The position numbers and the translations under genes are program-made. A DNA stretch of 32,348 nt, from the NCBI GenBank assembly GCA_938034165.1, contig CALHKP010000085.1:1-32348 (forward strand). The letters are read 5' to 3'. This document shows, piece after piece, positions 1 to 8,379 of this stretch (positions are counted from its first letter, which is position 1; each line of letters opens with the position of its first letter). The notes below the pieces were generated by a model. That model was given only the letters and a program-made list of their open reading frames with translations, did not search any database and was not told the origin of the DNA. The stretch comes from an uncultured Clostridia bacterium (GTDB lineage: Bacteria; Bacillota; Clostridia; Peptostreptococcales; Anaerovoracaceae).

Positions 1-118
1 GAAACCGGTGCTAATGTTTAAAAATTTTCGGGACATTTTCAGAATCCCTTGACACCCCCGAGCTCGTGTCAAAAGATTTTCGTGAGTCGCCAAAACCCAT
101 CAACCAAGCCAGTTCGAG
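1..118. other. Non-coding 3' flank of the B12 operon
   Basis: No convincing open frame is seen. A 7-bp inverted repeat (TTGACAC at 49-55, GTGTCAA at 66-72) lies about 50 bases past the stop of the last operon gene, but it has no T-run on the minus strand. It is therefore not a clear terminator. Confidence 0.4.
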
Positions 119-676
119 CTATCTGGACTCTGTTGTTTTCATGGAGCCTTTTGTATAATCCACAGTGTACCACCATACAATTTTTTCGCCACCCTCAAGG
201 GTATACTTAGAAGCGCCGTAATCCGGAGTTTCTCCGTTTACAAAATAGTTCCATCCGCTTCTCTTTCCGGCATCGAATTCGTACAGATAGTTTATGCCTT
301 CGACATAGTAAGACTCATATATAGGTGTATAAGAATATTCCACCTGAATATTATTTTCCTTGCATGCCTTATCAAGAATATCAAAGACAGTGGTTTTTCC
401 ATCCACACTATATTCGGTTTCTTTGAGAATTACTCCGTCCTTTGGAATGTAGCCCTCAAGCTCAGGCTTTTTCAAAAGCGACATATTCTCAGAGAGCTCG
501 TCACATCTAATTTCGATAGTGACTTTGTTTTTGCCCGTAATCTTCTTTACGGCCATATTTACGCCTTCGATTTTTGTAGAGGCCAGAAGGCCTGCAATTA
601 TCAGTATCGCCAGTACAAAAACCGCAATGCGCCTTTTCTTTTTGTCTTTAATTTTTTTGTTGAAATCCTGATCCAT
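119..676 (-). CDS. Membrane-anchored DUF4430 (transcobalamin-like) protein
   Basis: The protein has 185 residues. It starts with a lysine/arginine-rich cytoplasmic end, then one hydrophobic segment at about residues 18-34. I see no lipobox, so it is probably a signal anchor. The exported remainder resembles DUF4430, the small fold shared with the C-terminal domain of transcobalamin/intrinsic factor. The match rests on the GWNYFVNG motif, the spaced YTLEGGEKIVWWYT ending and the upstream TVFDILDKAC helix. The family is known to capture cobalamin outside the membrane. Here it is the last gene of a riboswitch-controlled ECF operon, 13 bases after the S component, which supports a role as substrate-binding helper. 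The start has GAGGAAA about 9 bases upstream. Domain call is good; B12 binding is inferred from context. Confidence 0.8.
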   Translation of the reverse strand: MDQDFNKKIKDKKKRRIAVFVLAILIIAGLLASTKIEGVNMAVKKITGKNKVTIEIRCDELSENMSLLKKPELEGYIPKDGVILKETEYSVDGKTTVFDILDKACKENNIQVEYSYTPIYESYYVEGINYLYEFDAGKRSGWNYFVNGETPDYGASKYTLEGGEKIVWWYTVDYTKGSMKTTESR

Positions 677-689
677 AATTATTTCCTCA

Positions 690-1652
690 TTATTTGTATA
701 TTCCGTATTTAATTTTGATTCTCTCGATTTTTTTTATCATATTGTCTCCCAACAAAAATACGCAAATTGCTGCCGTCGTCGCATGCATAAAGTCATAGGG
801 AGCACCCGTTATGTATAGCGCCCTCAAGGCACTGAAACTGAAGCCCGTACCTGTTTTCATGTTGAGTGACATAAGAAGCTTTGCTGCGTTCATTATGCCG
901 CCGTAAATTACAAATACAGTAAAAAACGTAAACAGCGACAATGTCAGTCCGTCTACAGGAAGCCTCTTCCTCTGAACTAGAACACCTGCCAGAAGACCTA
1001 TAAAACCGAAAACATAAAGCCTCCAACCAATGAAGCTCTCATCAGTTCCCGGATATATCAGAAAACTGATGTATGCTGCCGCAAAGGCAAAGAGCATAGT
1101 GAAAACCGGTCCCAAAACCATTCTGAAATGTCTGGAATTGATTTTGTCAACATCCATGCTGCCCTTGTTAAATGCAAGGCCTGCCAGAAAGCCCAAAAGG
1201 CCCCAGCAAAACATCTGCCACGGAGTCCATGGACCCTGACCCATATAAAAGTTACAGATAAATCTAGACAGTGCGCCAATCAAAAATCCTGCTTCCGGTC
1301 CTAGGGAAATCCCTGATATTATAACCATTGCCGTACCAATCTGGATGGGCAATATTATATGAAAAAACGTATGCGTTGCCACAGTCAGAGCGCACATCAT
1401 GGCAAGAAGGACAATTTCTCTGGCCTTCGGCTTTCGCTGCTCAAATACCATGAAAAACGGCGCCATTGTCATGGTCAGAATCACCATGCTCAGCGGCATA
1501 TACCATGTCTTCGGCAGAAAAAATATTCCTAAAGCTCCCACAACCGGAATACCCAGAAGGATAATAAATGCTGAAACCTTCATTCTTTTTTTCTGTGCCG
1601 CCTGTCCCTGTGTCATTGTCTTTTGGGAGTTTACAGTGTTTTCTCTAGCCAA
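690..1652 (-). CDS. cbrT: ECF transporter S component, cobalamin type (CbrT-like)
   Basis: This is an integral membrane protein of about 320 residues with repeated hydrophobic segments. It carries the typical S-component stretch around ISLGPEAGFLIGALSRF followed by GQGPWTPWQMFCWG. In ECF importers the S component binds the vitamin and docks on EcfT. The GPW(T)PWQM-type S components are associated with cobalamin (CbrT), and the riboswitch at the head of this operon makes that assignment likely. The preferred start is TTG at 1652: GAGGAGGTG lies 5 bases before it, whereas an upstream ATG at 1670 would place that site inside the gene. The coding region overlaps the 3' end of the ABC gene by 22 bases, suggesting coupled translation. 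The substrate is inferred, not proven. Confidence 0.8.
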   Translation of the reverse strand: MARENTVNSQKTMTQGQAAQKKRMKVSAFIILLGIPVVGALGIFFLPKTWYMPLSMVILTMTMAPFFMVFEQRKPKAREIVLLAMMCALTVATHTFFHIILPIQIGTAMVIISGISLGPEAGFLIGALSRFICNFYMGQGPWTPWQMFCWGLLGFLAGLAFNKGSMDVDKINSRHFRMVLGPVFTMLFAFAAAYISFLIYPGTDESFIGWRLYVFGFIGLLAGVLVQRKRLPVDGLTLSLFTFFTVFVIYGGIMNAAKLLMSLNMKTGTGFSFSALRALYITGAPYDFMHATTAAICVFLLGDNMIKKIERIKIKYGIYK

Positions 1653-3346
1653 TCCTGCACCTCCTCGCAAGTAACCAGTTTAGGGTTATACTTTCTGACA
1701 ATCTGGTTTGCCGTGGTCGTGTAGAAGCTGTTTCCGGCAAAGAATAACTTTGGTTCCTCATCGGAAACGATTTCACCGTCAAAGAACATGGAGCATCTGT
1801 CACTGTATGATGCACAAAACTCGATATCATGGCTTACCATGAATATTGTTACGCCGTTGTCCACAAATTTTCTCAAAATCTTTGCAAGAGTCATCTTAAA
1901 AAACGGATCCAACCCTTTGGTTGGCTCATCCATCAGAAGAACCTTAGGCTCCAAAAGCAAAATCTTTCCTATTGCAAGTCTCTGCTGCTCACCACCGGAA
2001 AGGTCATATGGATTTGATTTTCTGAGGTGCTCTATTTCCATAAGCTTCAGCATATCCTCTACTTTGGATATCTTTTCCTCGTCGTTGTAATCCATAGGAT
2101 CAACCCCTTCAAAAAGTTCTTCTTCAACTGTTATTTCTGTAAATACAGCCTGTGGATTCTGCGGAACCATGGCAAGGCATCTGTCAAAGAGACGTTTTTC
2201 GGCCTTCTTTTCGACTTTTATTCCATCTACGGTTATTCCACCTCTCTGAGGAGTCAGAATTCCGCAAATGGCCTTCAGAGTGGTACTCTTTCCGCTTCCG
2301 TTTCCTCCCAGAAGACAGTGCCACTCACCCCTCTTGACATCAAGTGAAAGTCCCCGAAGCACATCACTGCTTTCTCTATCATATCTGAACCAGAGATCCT
2401 TCATGCTGATTGCACATTCCTCCGAATCACGGTTTCGCTTAGAAAAAATCCCGCTCTTTTCTTTTTTTGGTTCTATATCAAAATCCTCTTCCTTCGGAGT
2501 ATAATCCTTCAGAAGCTCATCTATTGCAATTCTTCCCTCTCTTATAGTCAGAGGGCTCTTGTCTTCTTCCGAAAAAGGCTGAAGAATTCTCGTAACCGAA
2601 GGGAGCCCGTAAAACATAGGATGAGGTTCTTGTCCGTCTTTTCCTGCCAGCACATATCCGGTTTTTTCCGGAGTGTCAAAGGATATAACCTTTCCTTTAT
2701 CCATTACGATTACTCTGTCTGCCATAGGAAACACTTCCTCCAGCCTGTGCTCTGAAATAATTACAGTAGTCCCCAAATCTCTGTTAATCTTATATACAGT
2801 CTGCAAAAAATCAGAAGCCGCAATAGGGTCAAGCTGCGATGCAGGCTCATCAAGAATCAAAACCTCCGGCTGCATAGCCATTACCGACGCCAAATTCAGG
2901 AGCTGTTTCTGTCCTCCCGACAAAGTGCAGACATCTTTTCTGAACCATGTCTGTATGCCAAAATAACTGGTCATTTCAGCTACTCTTCTTTTGATTGTTT
3001 TTACGGAAAGTCCCAGATTTTCAAGCCCGAAGGCAAGCTCATGCCATACCTTATCTGTCACAAGCTGGTTGTCCGGATTCTGCTGAACAAATCCCAACTC
3101 TGTTGCGCTTGTTCTGTCATCAAGAGTTTCTATATTCTGCTCGTTATAATAAACTGCGCCTTCTCTGTTTCCGTAAGGCATCAGATTCTTCTTGAGATGT
3201 CTTAGCAGAGTACTTTTGCCGCAGCCGCTTTTGCCGCAGACTACTATAAACTCCGAAGGCTTAATTTCCAGGCTTATGTCCTCTATAGCCGGTTTCTCTG
3301 ACAAAGGATATGTAAATGTTAAATTGTTGAATGTAATTTTTCCCAT
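1631..3346 (-). CDS. Fused ECF transporter ATPase (two ABC domains)
   Basis: The protein has 571 residues and two complete ABC ATPase domains. Domain 1 has Walker A GKSGCGKST at 38-46, signature LSGGQKQ at 142-148 and Walker B EVLILDEP at 161-168. Domain 2 has Walker A GGNGSGKST at 347-355, signature LSGGEQQ at 449-455 and Walker B around VLLMDEP at 469-475. A charged linker (about 280-310) joins them. Most ECF systems have separate EcfA1 and EcfA2; here one chain supplies both sites. It energises import with EcfT and the S component. The start is ATG at 3346 with GGGGAG upstream. It overlaps ecfT by 28 bases and the S-component gene by 22, so the three are tightly coupled. Confidence 0.93.
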   Translation of the reverse strand: MGKITFNNLTFTYPLSEKPAIEDISLEIKPSEFIVVCGKSGCGKSTLLRHLKKNLMPYGNREGAVYYNEQNIETLDDRTSATELGFVQQNPDNQLVTDKVWHELAFGLENLGLSVKTIKRRVAEMTSYFGIQTWFRKDVCTLSGGQKQLLNLASVMAMQPEVLILDEPASQLDPIAASDFLQTVYKINRDLGTTVIISEHRLEEVFPMADRVIVMDKGKVISFDTPEKTGYVLAGKDGQEPHPMFYGLPSVTRILQPFSEEDKSPLTIREGRIAIDELLKDYTPKEEDFDIEPKKEKSGIFSKRNRDSEECAISMKDLWFRYDRESSDVLRGLSLDVKRGEWHCLLGGNGSGKSTTLKAICGILTPQRGGITVDGIKVEKKAEKRLFDRCLAMVPQNPQAVFTEITVEEELFEGVDPMDYNDEEKISKVEDMLKLMEIEHLRKSNPYDLSGGEQQRLAIGKILLLEPKVLLMDEPTKGLDPFFKMTLAKILRKFVDNGVTIFMVSHDIEFCASYSDRCSMFFDGEIVSDEEPKLFFAGNSFYTTTANQIVRKYNPKLVTCEEVQDWLEKTL

Positions 3347-4224
3347 CTGTACTCCCCGATAATATCAATAACTATTGGCATAACCGCCAGCATAATATAC
3401 GAAATCAAAGTCACCATTTGAGGCAAACTTATCTGCGGAAATATAATTTTCGGATAAAAGACCATACCGCCGTAGCCGTTAAAACATCCGATAACAGCTG
3501 CAATTCCAAATATGAGAATGTATGCAGTTGCCAAAACATCTCTTTTCTCAAACTTAAACAGATGAAAACTGCTTCTACCTTTGAGGCCATAACCTCTCGA
3601 TGCCATGGAATCTGCACTCTCAATAGAGGCTTCAAGAGACCATGCAACAAGTATGGACACTTCCTTCGAAATCTGGCGAATCTTTGGAATCGTGCCTTTT
3701 ATGTTGCCTTTCCCCATACATTTCTGACCCGTGTCAATCTCGTCAAACCTATTCTTAAGCAAAGGCATGAATCTGAAAATCATAGAAATTACAAGTCCTA
3801 TAACCGGTGCTGCTTTGCCGAAAAGATAAATAATTTTGTCTCCCGACATAATCACCGTGAAGCTCTTAAACCAGATAAGTACGGCAGTCAGCATAAATGC
3901 CGCCGCAATTCCGTAAAACAATGCCTCCAGGGTTATTCTGTTAGAATTTATGTAAAAGAGTACTGACTCTCCGTTGTGGGTAAAGAACATATTGATAAGA
4001 GCCATGGTAATAACTATCATGACAGTAAGTCTCAGGTTTTGTCTGATATCCTTCGGCCCATTCAAAATATATGAATATGCAAACGAAAGACTGAATCCCA
4101 CGCACAGAAACAAAGGAGACATCGAAAACATAGTAATCCCTATAGTAAACAGATAATATAAAAGATTCACCCCAGGGTGATATGTGTAAAATGTGCCGCT
4201 TTGGCCCAGTCCTCTATCATTCAT
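3319..4224 (-). CDS. ecfT: ECF transporter T component
   Basis: This membrane protein of 301 residues has several hydrophobic segments. A cytoplasmic helical stretch at about 155-215 carries the EcfT coupling signature with the Ala/Ser-Arg-Gly type motif SMASRGYG (206-213). In ECF importers these helices contact the ATPase and the S component. The gene begins in an ATGA overlap with the upstream repeat-protein gene and ends 28 bases inside the ATPase gene. Translation of the first four operon genes is therefore likely coupled. The family assignment is firm. Whether the module serves one S component or several cannot be read here, but its private S component sits in the same operon. Confidence 0.9.
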   Translation of the reverse strand: MNDRGLGQSGTFYTYHPGVNLLYYLFTIGITMFSMSPLFLCVGFSLSFAYSYILNGPKDIRQNLRLTVMIVITMALINMFFTHNGESVLFYINSNRITLEALFYGIAAAFMLTAVLIWFKSFTVIMSGDKIIYLFGKAAPVIGLVISMIFRFMPLLKNRFDEIDTGQKCMGKGNIKGTIPKIRQISKEVSILVAWSLEASIESADSMASRGYGLKGRSSFHLFKFEKRDVLATAYILIFGIAAVIGCFNGYGGMVFYPKIIFPQISLPQMVTLISYIMLAVMPIVIDIIGEYRWEKLHSTI

Positions 4225-5276
4225 TTAAGTTTTTTCCTCTTTATGTTATGTTTTACATTCCTTGAATCTTGTTTGATTCCCAGCTGATATAAAGTGTTTG
4301 TCCATGAGCTGCATGCCGTAATCAGCCTCTTTCTCATGTCTGCATCCAGTTCTTCTTTTTCCGGTATGTGTCCTGATTCGTCTATCATAGCCTTAAGGCT
4401 GTTAAGGTCTGTCTGCACCTCTTCGCTTGGATTTAGAAGCTTGAAATAGCAATTTCTCAAGTTCTCGCTGTGATGAACCCTGTTATTTTCTCTTCTCGGT
4501 CCAAGATAATACATACCAAAAGGCTTCATTCTCATTATAGGTTCAATTCCTATCTGATAAAGCACATTTCTCCAAGTGCCACACTTCTGAAGCAGCGGCA
4601 GCTTGATTTCTTCTTCTATCTCATTGTGCATAGGAGCTCTTCCGAGTCTCAAAGCCTCTTCCTTTACCTTATTCAGTAGCACCTGATATTCCGGCTCCAA
4701 ATCATCAATCTTGTAAACCGTATCCCCCGAAAGATCTTCCGGAGTAATTCCTGCAGCTACAAGAGCATCACCCCAGGTGTAATAGAATTTCTTGAGTTTC
4801 TTTGCCAAATCAGGAACATGTCTCGGATGAGGAATACGTCCCGCATCAAGTGTCACCTTTCTGAGCTCTTTGAGAGCTTCTTCTCTGATTTCATCGCCCT
4901 TTTCCTTCTGCTCAAAAGTCATTCCACCACTTCCTGCAGATCTTGCAAGCCCCGCTTCTTTCAAAGCATATGGCCACTTCTTGAATCTCAACTTGAGATA
5001 ATCACGCAAAACCCAGAGTACTTCGCCCTGAGAAGGTGAATGTCCGATTTCGTCTGCTGCAATCTTCAGCAAAGCAATCAGTTCTTCGTTTGAAAAACTC
5101 TTGTAAACGAGTTTTCCCACATTAGTATGCAGAGAAAAATTCTTGTAAACTTGCGAATTCTTGTCATCTTTTCCTTCTTTTGCCGCTTCTATATCTCCTG
5201 CCGTATCTCTTACGACTTTTGCAAACTGCTTCTTCAGCAGAATTTTTTCTTTTTCTGTTATTGTCATCTTGCCCAT
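4221..5276 (-). CDS. Four homing-endonuclease-associated repeats, B12 operon leader gene
   Basis: This is a soluble, very basic protein of 351 residues with no signal peptide and no transmembrane segment. Four copies of a roughly 45-residue unit are visible at about 62-110, 133-176, 199-244 and 290-334. Each reads: helix, then G(H/R)xP, helix, then W (x2) L/A(x3)G(I/L). Examples are HSPSQ...WPYALKEAGL, RIPHP...WGDALVAAGI, RAPMH...WRNVLYQIGI and HIPEK...WTNTLYQLGI. This matches the homing-endonuclease-associated / HNH_repeat type, which is thought to bind DNA. No HNH or GIY-YIG nuclease motif is present. It is the first gene after the riboswitch, has GGAGAG before ATG 5276, and overlaps ecfT by ATGA. 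It could be a DNA- or RNA-binding regulator of the operon; function is unknown. Confidence 0.75.
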   Translation of the reverse strand: MGKMTITEKEKILLKKQFAKVVRDTAGDIEAAKEGKDDKNSQVYKNFSLHTNVGKLVYKSFSNEELIALLKIAADEIGHSPSQGEVLWVLRDYLKLRFKKWPYALKEAGLARSAGSGGMTFEQKEKGDEIREEALKELRKVTLDAGRIPHPRHVPDLAKKLKKFYYTWGDALVAAGITPEDLSGDTVYKIDDLEPEYQVLLNKVKEEALRLGRAPMHNEIEEEIKLPLLQKCGTWRNVLYQIGIEPIMRMKPFGMYYLGPRRENNRVHHSENLRNCYFKLLNPSEEVQTDLNSLKAMIDESGHIPEKEELDADMRKRLITACSSWTNTLYQLGIKQDSRNVKHNIKRKKLK

Positions 5277-5288
5277 CTATCTACTCTC

Positions 5289-5327
5289 CAAAAAACAAAA
5301 AGACCGCGAACAAAACTGTTCACAGCC
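5289..5327 (-). terminator. Riboswitch-linked intrinsic terminator
   Basis: Reading the minus strand, a 10-bp stem (GGCTGTGAAC at 5327-5318 paired with GTTCGCGGTC at 5311-5302, including G-T pairs) with a 6-base loop is followed by TTTTTGTTTTTT (5300-5289). It lies between the cobalamin aptamer and the first gene, as expected of a transcriptional expression platform that switches off with B12. Confidence 0.8.
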
Positions 5328-5387
5328 CGAATTTACTGTCTTAACACAAAACTCCCACTCCGCCAAATAGCAATGTGGTTATATAAA

Positions 5388-5548
5388 AATATGCATGTCT
5401 TCTGGCTTATGCTTATCTGATACAATTGCTACCCGAAAAATCGTCTCAGTGTATCAAGCACTCACAGTGGCGGAGCCGCGCAGGACTCTAACCTGCTTCC
5501 ATCTTAGCCGCATTGACATATGCGGAACACAATATATGCACTTGTTCA
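5388..5548 (-). promoter_or_regulatory. Cobalamin riboswitch 1
   Basis: On the minus strand the conserved cobalamin-aptamer landmarks appear in order. First is a hairpin arm CCGCAT/ATGCGG, then GGAAGCAGG...AGTCCTGCGCGG, then CTCCGCCACTGTG, and finally the B12-box-like AAGCCAGAAGACATGC (5407-5392). The consensus B12 box is AGYCAGRAGACCTGCC. It is followed by a terminator (5289-5327) and then the ECF operon, so it most likely represses transcription when B12 is plentiful. The exact ends are approximate. Confidence 0.93.
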
Positions 5549-5558
5549 ACAACATAAT

Positions 5559-5587
5559 ATTTTACTTCAATTATTAAGTTACGTCAA
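5559..5587 (-). promoter_or_regulatory. Sigma-A promoter of the riboswitch 1 operon
   Basis: The minus strand reads TTGACG (5587-5582), a 17-base spacer, and TAAAAT (5564-5559). Transcription would begin near 5552, just before the aptamer. Confidence 0.75.
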
Positions 5588-5608
5588 GATTTCCCCACAA
5601 AATCATGC

Positions 5609-5614
5609 TATAAT
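5609..5614 (+). promoter_or_regulatory. Probable -10 box of the aminopeptidase gene
   Basis: A perfect TATAAT lies 52 bases before the plus-strand gene at 5666, but no good -35 hexamer is found at the right distance. The gene itself has AGGAGG at 5655-5660. The promoter is back-to-back with, and only about 20 bases from, the riboswitch operon promoter. Confidence 0.45.
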
Positions 5615-5665
5615 AAACAATAATTATACTATATAGTGTGTAAAAAGATTTAACAGGAGGAAAAA

Positions 5666-7051
5666 ATGGCAGAAAGAAAAAATATGTGGCCCGAATTCTG
5701 CGACGCCGGACATGCTGAGCTGAACAGAATCTGCGAAGGCTACAAAAAATTCATATCAGAAGCAAAAACAGAACGACTCTGTGTCGAAAAATCAATCGAA
5801 ATGGCAAAGCGACATGGCTTTGTTGACCTAAACGAAAATATAAAAAGTGACAAACCACTTTCCGCAGGAGATAAATTCTACTGTGAATTCATGAACAAGG
5901 CAATCATCCTAGGAGTTATGGGAACTGAGCCTCTAGAAAACGGAATGAATATCCTGGGAGCTCACATTGACTCACCGAGACTTGACCTGAAGCAGAATCC
6001 AATATACGAATCAGACGACCTTGTATATTTGGATACTCACTACTACGGAGGAATCAAAAAATATCAATGGGTTACAATTCCTCTTGCCCTTTACGGCGTA
6101 GTAGTAAAAAAAGACGGAACCGTAATCAACGTTGCAATAGGAGACAAAGAAGATGATCCTGTTTTCTGTATTTCAGATCTTCTCGTGCATCTTTCAGCAA
6201 ACCAGTTAACCAAGAAAGCATCAGTTGTAGTCGAAGCTGAAGCTCTCGATGTGCTGTTTGCAAGTCAGGTAGTAAAATCAGAAGAAAAAGACAACGTAAA
6301 AGACAATGTTCTTAAAATTCTTCTGGATAATTACAATATAGAAGAAGAGGACTTCCTCTCAGCCGAAATAGAAGTTGTCCCTGCCGGAAAAGCAAGAGAT
6401 CTGGGAATTGACAGAAGCATGATAATCGGATACGGTCAGGATGACAGAGTATGCGCATATACTTCACTTCTTGCAATCCTAGATGTGGAAAAACCACAGC
6501 GCACATCACTTTGCGTGCTGGTAGACAAAGAAGAAATAGGAAGCGTCGGAGCAACAGGAATGCAGTCAAGATTCTTCGAAGATACTGTTGCGGAAATTCT
6601 GAATCTCAGCGAAAACTATTCAGATATTCTGCTTAGAAGAACCCTCAGAAACTCATACATGCTTTCATCAGATGTAAGCGCAGCCTTTGACCCTAACTAC
6701 AGCTCAGTATTTGAAAAGAAAAACGCAGCTTTCTTTGGACGTGGAATCGTATTCAACAAATACACAGGAGCAAGAGGAAAATCAGGCTCAAATGATGCAA
6801 ATCCTGAGTACATCGCCAAAATTCGCAAAATCTTAGACGACGCCGAAGTAGGATTTCAGACAGCTGAACTGGGAAAGGTTGACGAAGGTGGCGGCGGAAC
6901 TATCGCATACATCCTTGCAAACTACGGCATGAACGTAATCGACAGCGGCATCGCCGTAATGAGCATGCACGCACCATGGGAAATCACAAGCAAAGCTGAT
7001 ATCTATCAGGGCTACAGATGCTACTGTGAATTTCTCAAGAACATGAAATAA
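5666..7051 (+). CDS. M18-family aminopeptidase
   Basis: The enzyme has 461 residues, normal for the zinc aminopeptidase I (M18) family, which removes N-terminal residues from peptides in the cytoplasm. Metal and catalytic signatures are visible: GAHIDSPR (His100, Asp102), GYGQDDRVCAYTS (Asp259/260), VDKEEIGSVGATGMQSRF (Glu289/290) and the C-terminal SMHAPWE histidine. The start is ATG 5666 with AGGAGG six bases ahead. It stands alone, transcribed away from the riboswitch operon, and ends at a strong hairpin (7071-7097). Codon choice is rich in A-ending codons, like the other plus-strand genes here. The family call is firm; the preferred peptide substrate is not predictable. Confidence 0.93.
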   Translation: MAERKNMWPEFCDAGHAELNRICEGYKKFISEAKTERLCVEKSIEMAKRHGFVDLNENIKSDKPLSAGDKFYCEFMNKAIILGVMGTEPLENGMNILGAHIDSPRLDLKQNPIYESDDLVYLDTHYYGGIKKYQWVTIPLALYGVVVKKDGTVINVAIGDKEDDPVFCISDLLVHLSANQLTKKASVVVEAEALDVLFASQVVKSEEKDNVKDNVLKILLDNYNIEEEDFLSAEIEVVPAGKARDLGIDRSMIIGYGQDDRVCAYTSLLAILDVEKPQRTSLCVLVDKEEIGSVGATGMQSRFFEDTVAEILNLSENYSDILLRRTLRNSYMLSSDVSAAFDPNYSSVFEKKNAAFFGRGIVFNKYTGARGKSGSNDANPEYIAKIRKILDDAEVGFQTAELGKVDEGGGGTIAYILANYGMNVIDSGIAVMSMHAPWEITSKADIYQGYRCYCEFLKNMK

Positions 7052-7070
7052 AACGCACAATTATGCATAA

Positions 7071-7097
7071 AAGACCTGCGAAAATCGCAGGTCTTTT
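7071..7097. terminator. Bidirectional intrinsic terminator
   Basis: AAGACCTGCG (7071-7080), a five-base loop and CGCAGGTCTT (7086-7095) form a perfect 10-bp stem. It is flanked by A and T runs on both sides, so it can end the aminopeptidase transcript and the convergent M20 hydrolase operon. Confidence 0.9.
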
Positions 7098-7149
7098 GCT
7101 TTGCCCATAGGCTTTGGTTTATATTGGTACACTTTCTATTTTGTTTTTT

Positions 7150-8316
7150 CTAGTCGTTCTTTACAGACTCCTCGAACTCTCTTCTGATTTCCTTCAGAAG
7201 TTCAGGTGTTGTAAGAATATCTCTTCCTGTCATTGCCATTGCGGAAACATTCAGTCTCAGCGAATTATATGCAGGATCTCTAAGAGTTGCTTCTCTGAAC
7301 TCATCTGTATGAGTTGAATAGAATTCACCTTCATCCATAATATTAAATGATGGATGAATTGTAGGACATACATGGCTCACATCACCAACATCTGTAGAAC
7401 CATCTGCATCTCCCGCTTCACGAATTTCAGTGATGCCCATTTTCTGCCAGTTTCTTGTCAGGCAGTCCTGAAGAGCATGATTTGTTATCAGGTTATCGTT
7501 TCCTGCCTCAAAGTGTGAAACTTCAAGTTCCGCACCTGCTGCAAGAGCTCCTGCCTTTGCGCAGTTTACAACCTTTTCGCATAGTTCATCCAAATATGAG
7601 CTGCTTGTTGCTCTTACATAAAAATCAGCTTCTGCGAGGTCAGGAATTGTATTGATTGAGTCTCCGCCCTTTGTTATAATTCCGTGAATTCTTGCTGAAG
7701 GTTTAATCTGCTGTCTCAGCAGTCCAATATTGTTAAACATTGAAATACATGCATCCAGAGCGTTGATTCCTGTATCAGGTACTGCAGCAGCATGAGCTGA
7801 TTTTCCCTTGAATGTGAATCTGAATGCTTTGATTGCAAATGAAACTCCACTCTTGATATGTGCGCAATATGGATGTGCAATAAGTGCAGCATCGATATCA
7901 TCAAAGGCGCCTGCCTTGGCATATGTAACCTTTGCACCGTCAGTTTCTTCTGCAGGTGTTCCGATAACAACGATTTTTCCGTCCAGATCATCTGAATTCA
8001 GCGCAAGCTGTATTGCTGCACCTGTGCTCAGAGTTCCGAGAATGTTATGTCCGCATCCGTGACCTACCTTTGGAAGAGCATCATACTCAGCAAGATATGC
8101 AATGGCATTTTTGCTGTTTCCTTTGCAAAATTCAGCTCTGAAACCTGTCTTTACACCCTTGTATTCGCGTTCTACAGTAAATCCGTATTTTTCCAGAAGC
8201 TTGATATGAGCTTCACTTGATTTAAACTCCTGATGTCCAAGTTCCGGATTGTCGTATATGTATTTGTTCAGAGCCCATAGGTCATCCATAAGCTCCTGTG
8301 TTACTTTTTCTATCAT
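7150..8316 (-). CDS. M20-family amidohydrolase / peptidase
   Basis: The protein has 388 residues. It is a metallo-amidohydrolase of the M20D/ACY1-like branch (aminobenzoyl-glutamate hydrolase, PM20D2 and related dipeptidases). Signatures include EYDALP (about 77-82), GHGCGHN (85-91), AEETDGAK with paired glutamates at about 123-124, HPY near 148 and GKSAHAA in the lid domain. It would hydrolyse an amide or peptide bond in the cytoplasm using one or two metals. It is the last gene of the DUF1177-YfcC operon, 63 bases after the transporter, so it probably cleaves what YfcC imports. The start ATG 8316 has only a weak AGG site upstream. The family is clear; the substrate is unknown. Confidence 0.9.
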   Translation of the reverse strand: MIEKVTQELMDDLWALNKYIYDNPELGHQEFKSSEAHIKLLEKYGFTVEREYKGVKTGFRAEFCKGNSKNAIAYLAEYDALPKVGHGCGHNILGTLSTGAAIQLALNSDDLDGKIVVIGTPAEETDGAKVTYAKAGAFDDIDAALIAHPYCAHIKSGVSFAIKAFRFTFKGKSAHAAAVPDTGINALDACISMFNNIGLLRQQIKPSARIHGIITKGGDSINTIPDLAEADFYVRATSSSYLDELCEKVVNCAKAGALAAGAELEVSHFEAGNDNLITNHALQDCLTRNWQKMGITEIREAGDADGSTDVGDVSHVCPTIHPSFNIMDEGEFYSTHTDEFREATLRDPAYNSLRLNVSAMAMTGRDILTTPELLKEIRREFEESVKND

Positions 8317-8379
8317 TTTACAAACCTGTCAAAGCTTTTGCTCTGACCATTACCTTTCTGAAATGTCTATTTCTATATA

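Noticed and set aside
49..72. TTGACAC/GTGTCAA hairpin as the terminator of the B12 operon
   Set aside because: There is no T-run after the stem on the minus strand; the real terminator may lie outside the window.
3418..3966. Open frame of 182 codons on the plus strand opposite ecfT
   Set aside because: It is a shadow of the EcfT gene, with atypical composition and no ribosome site.
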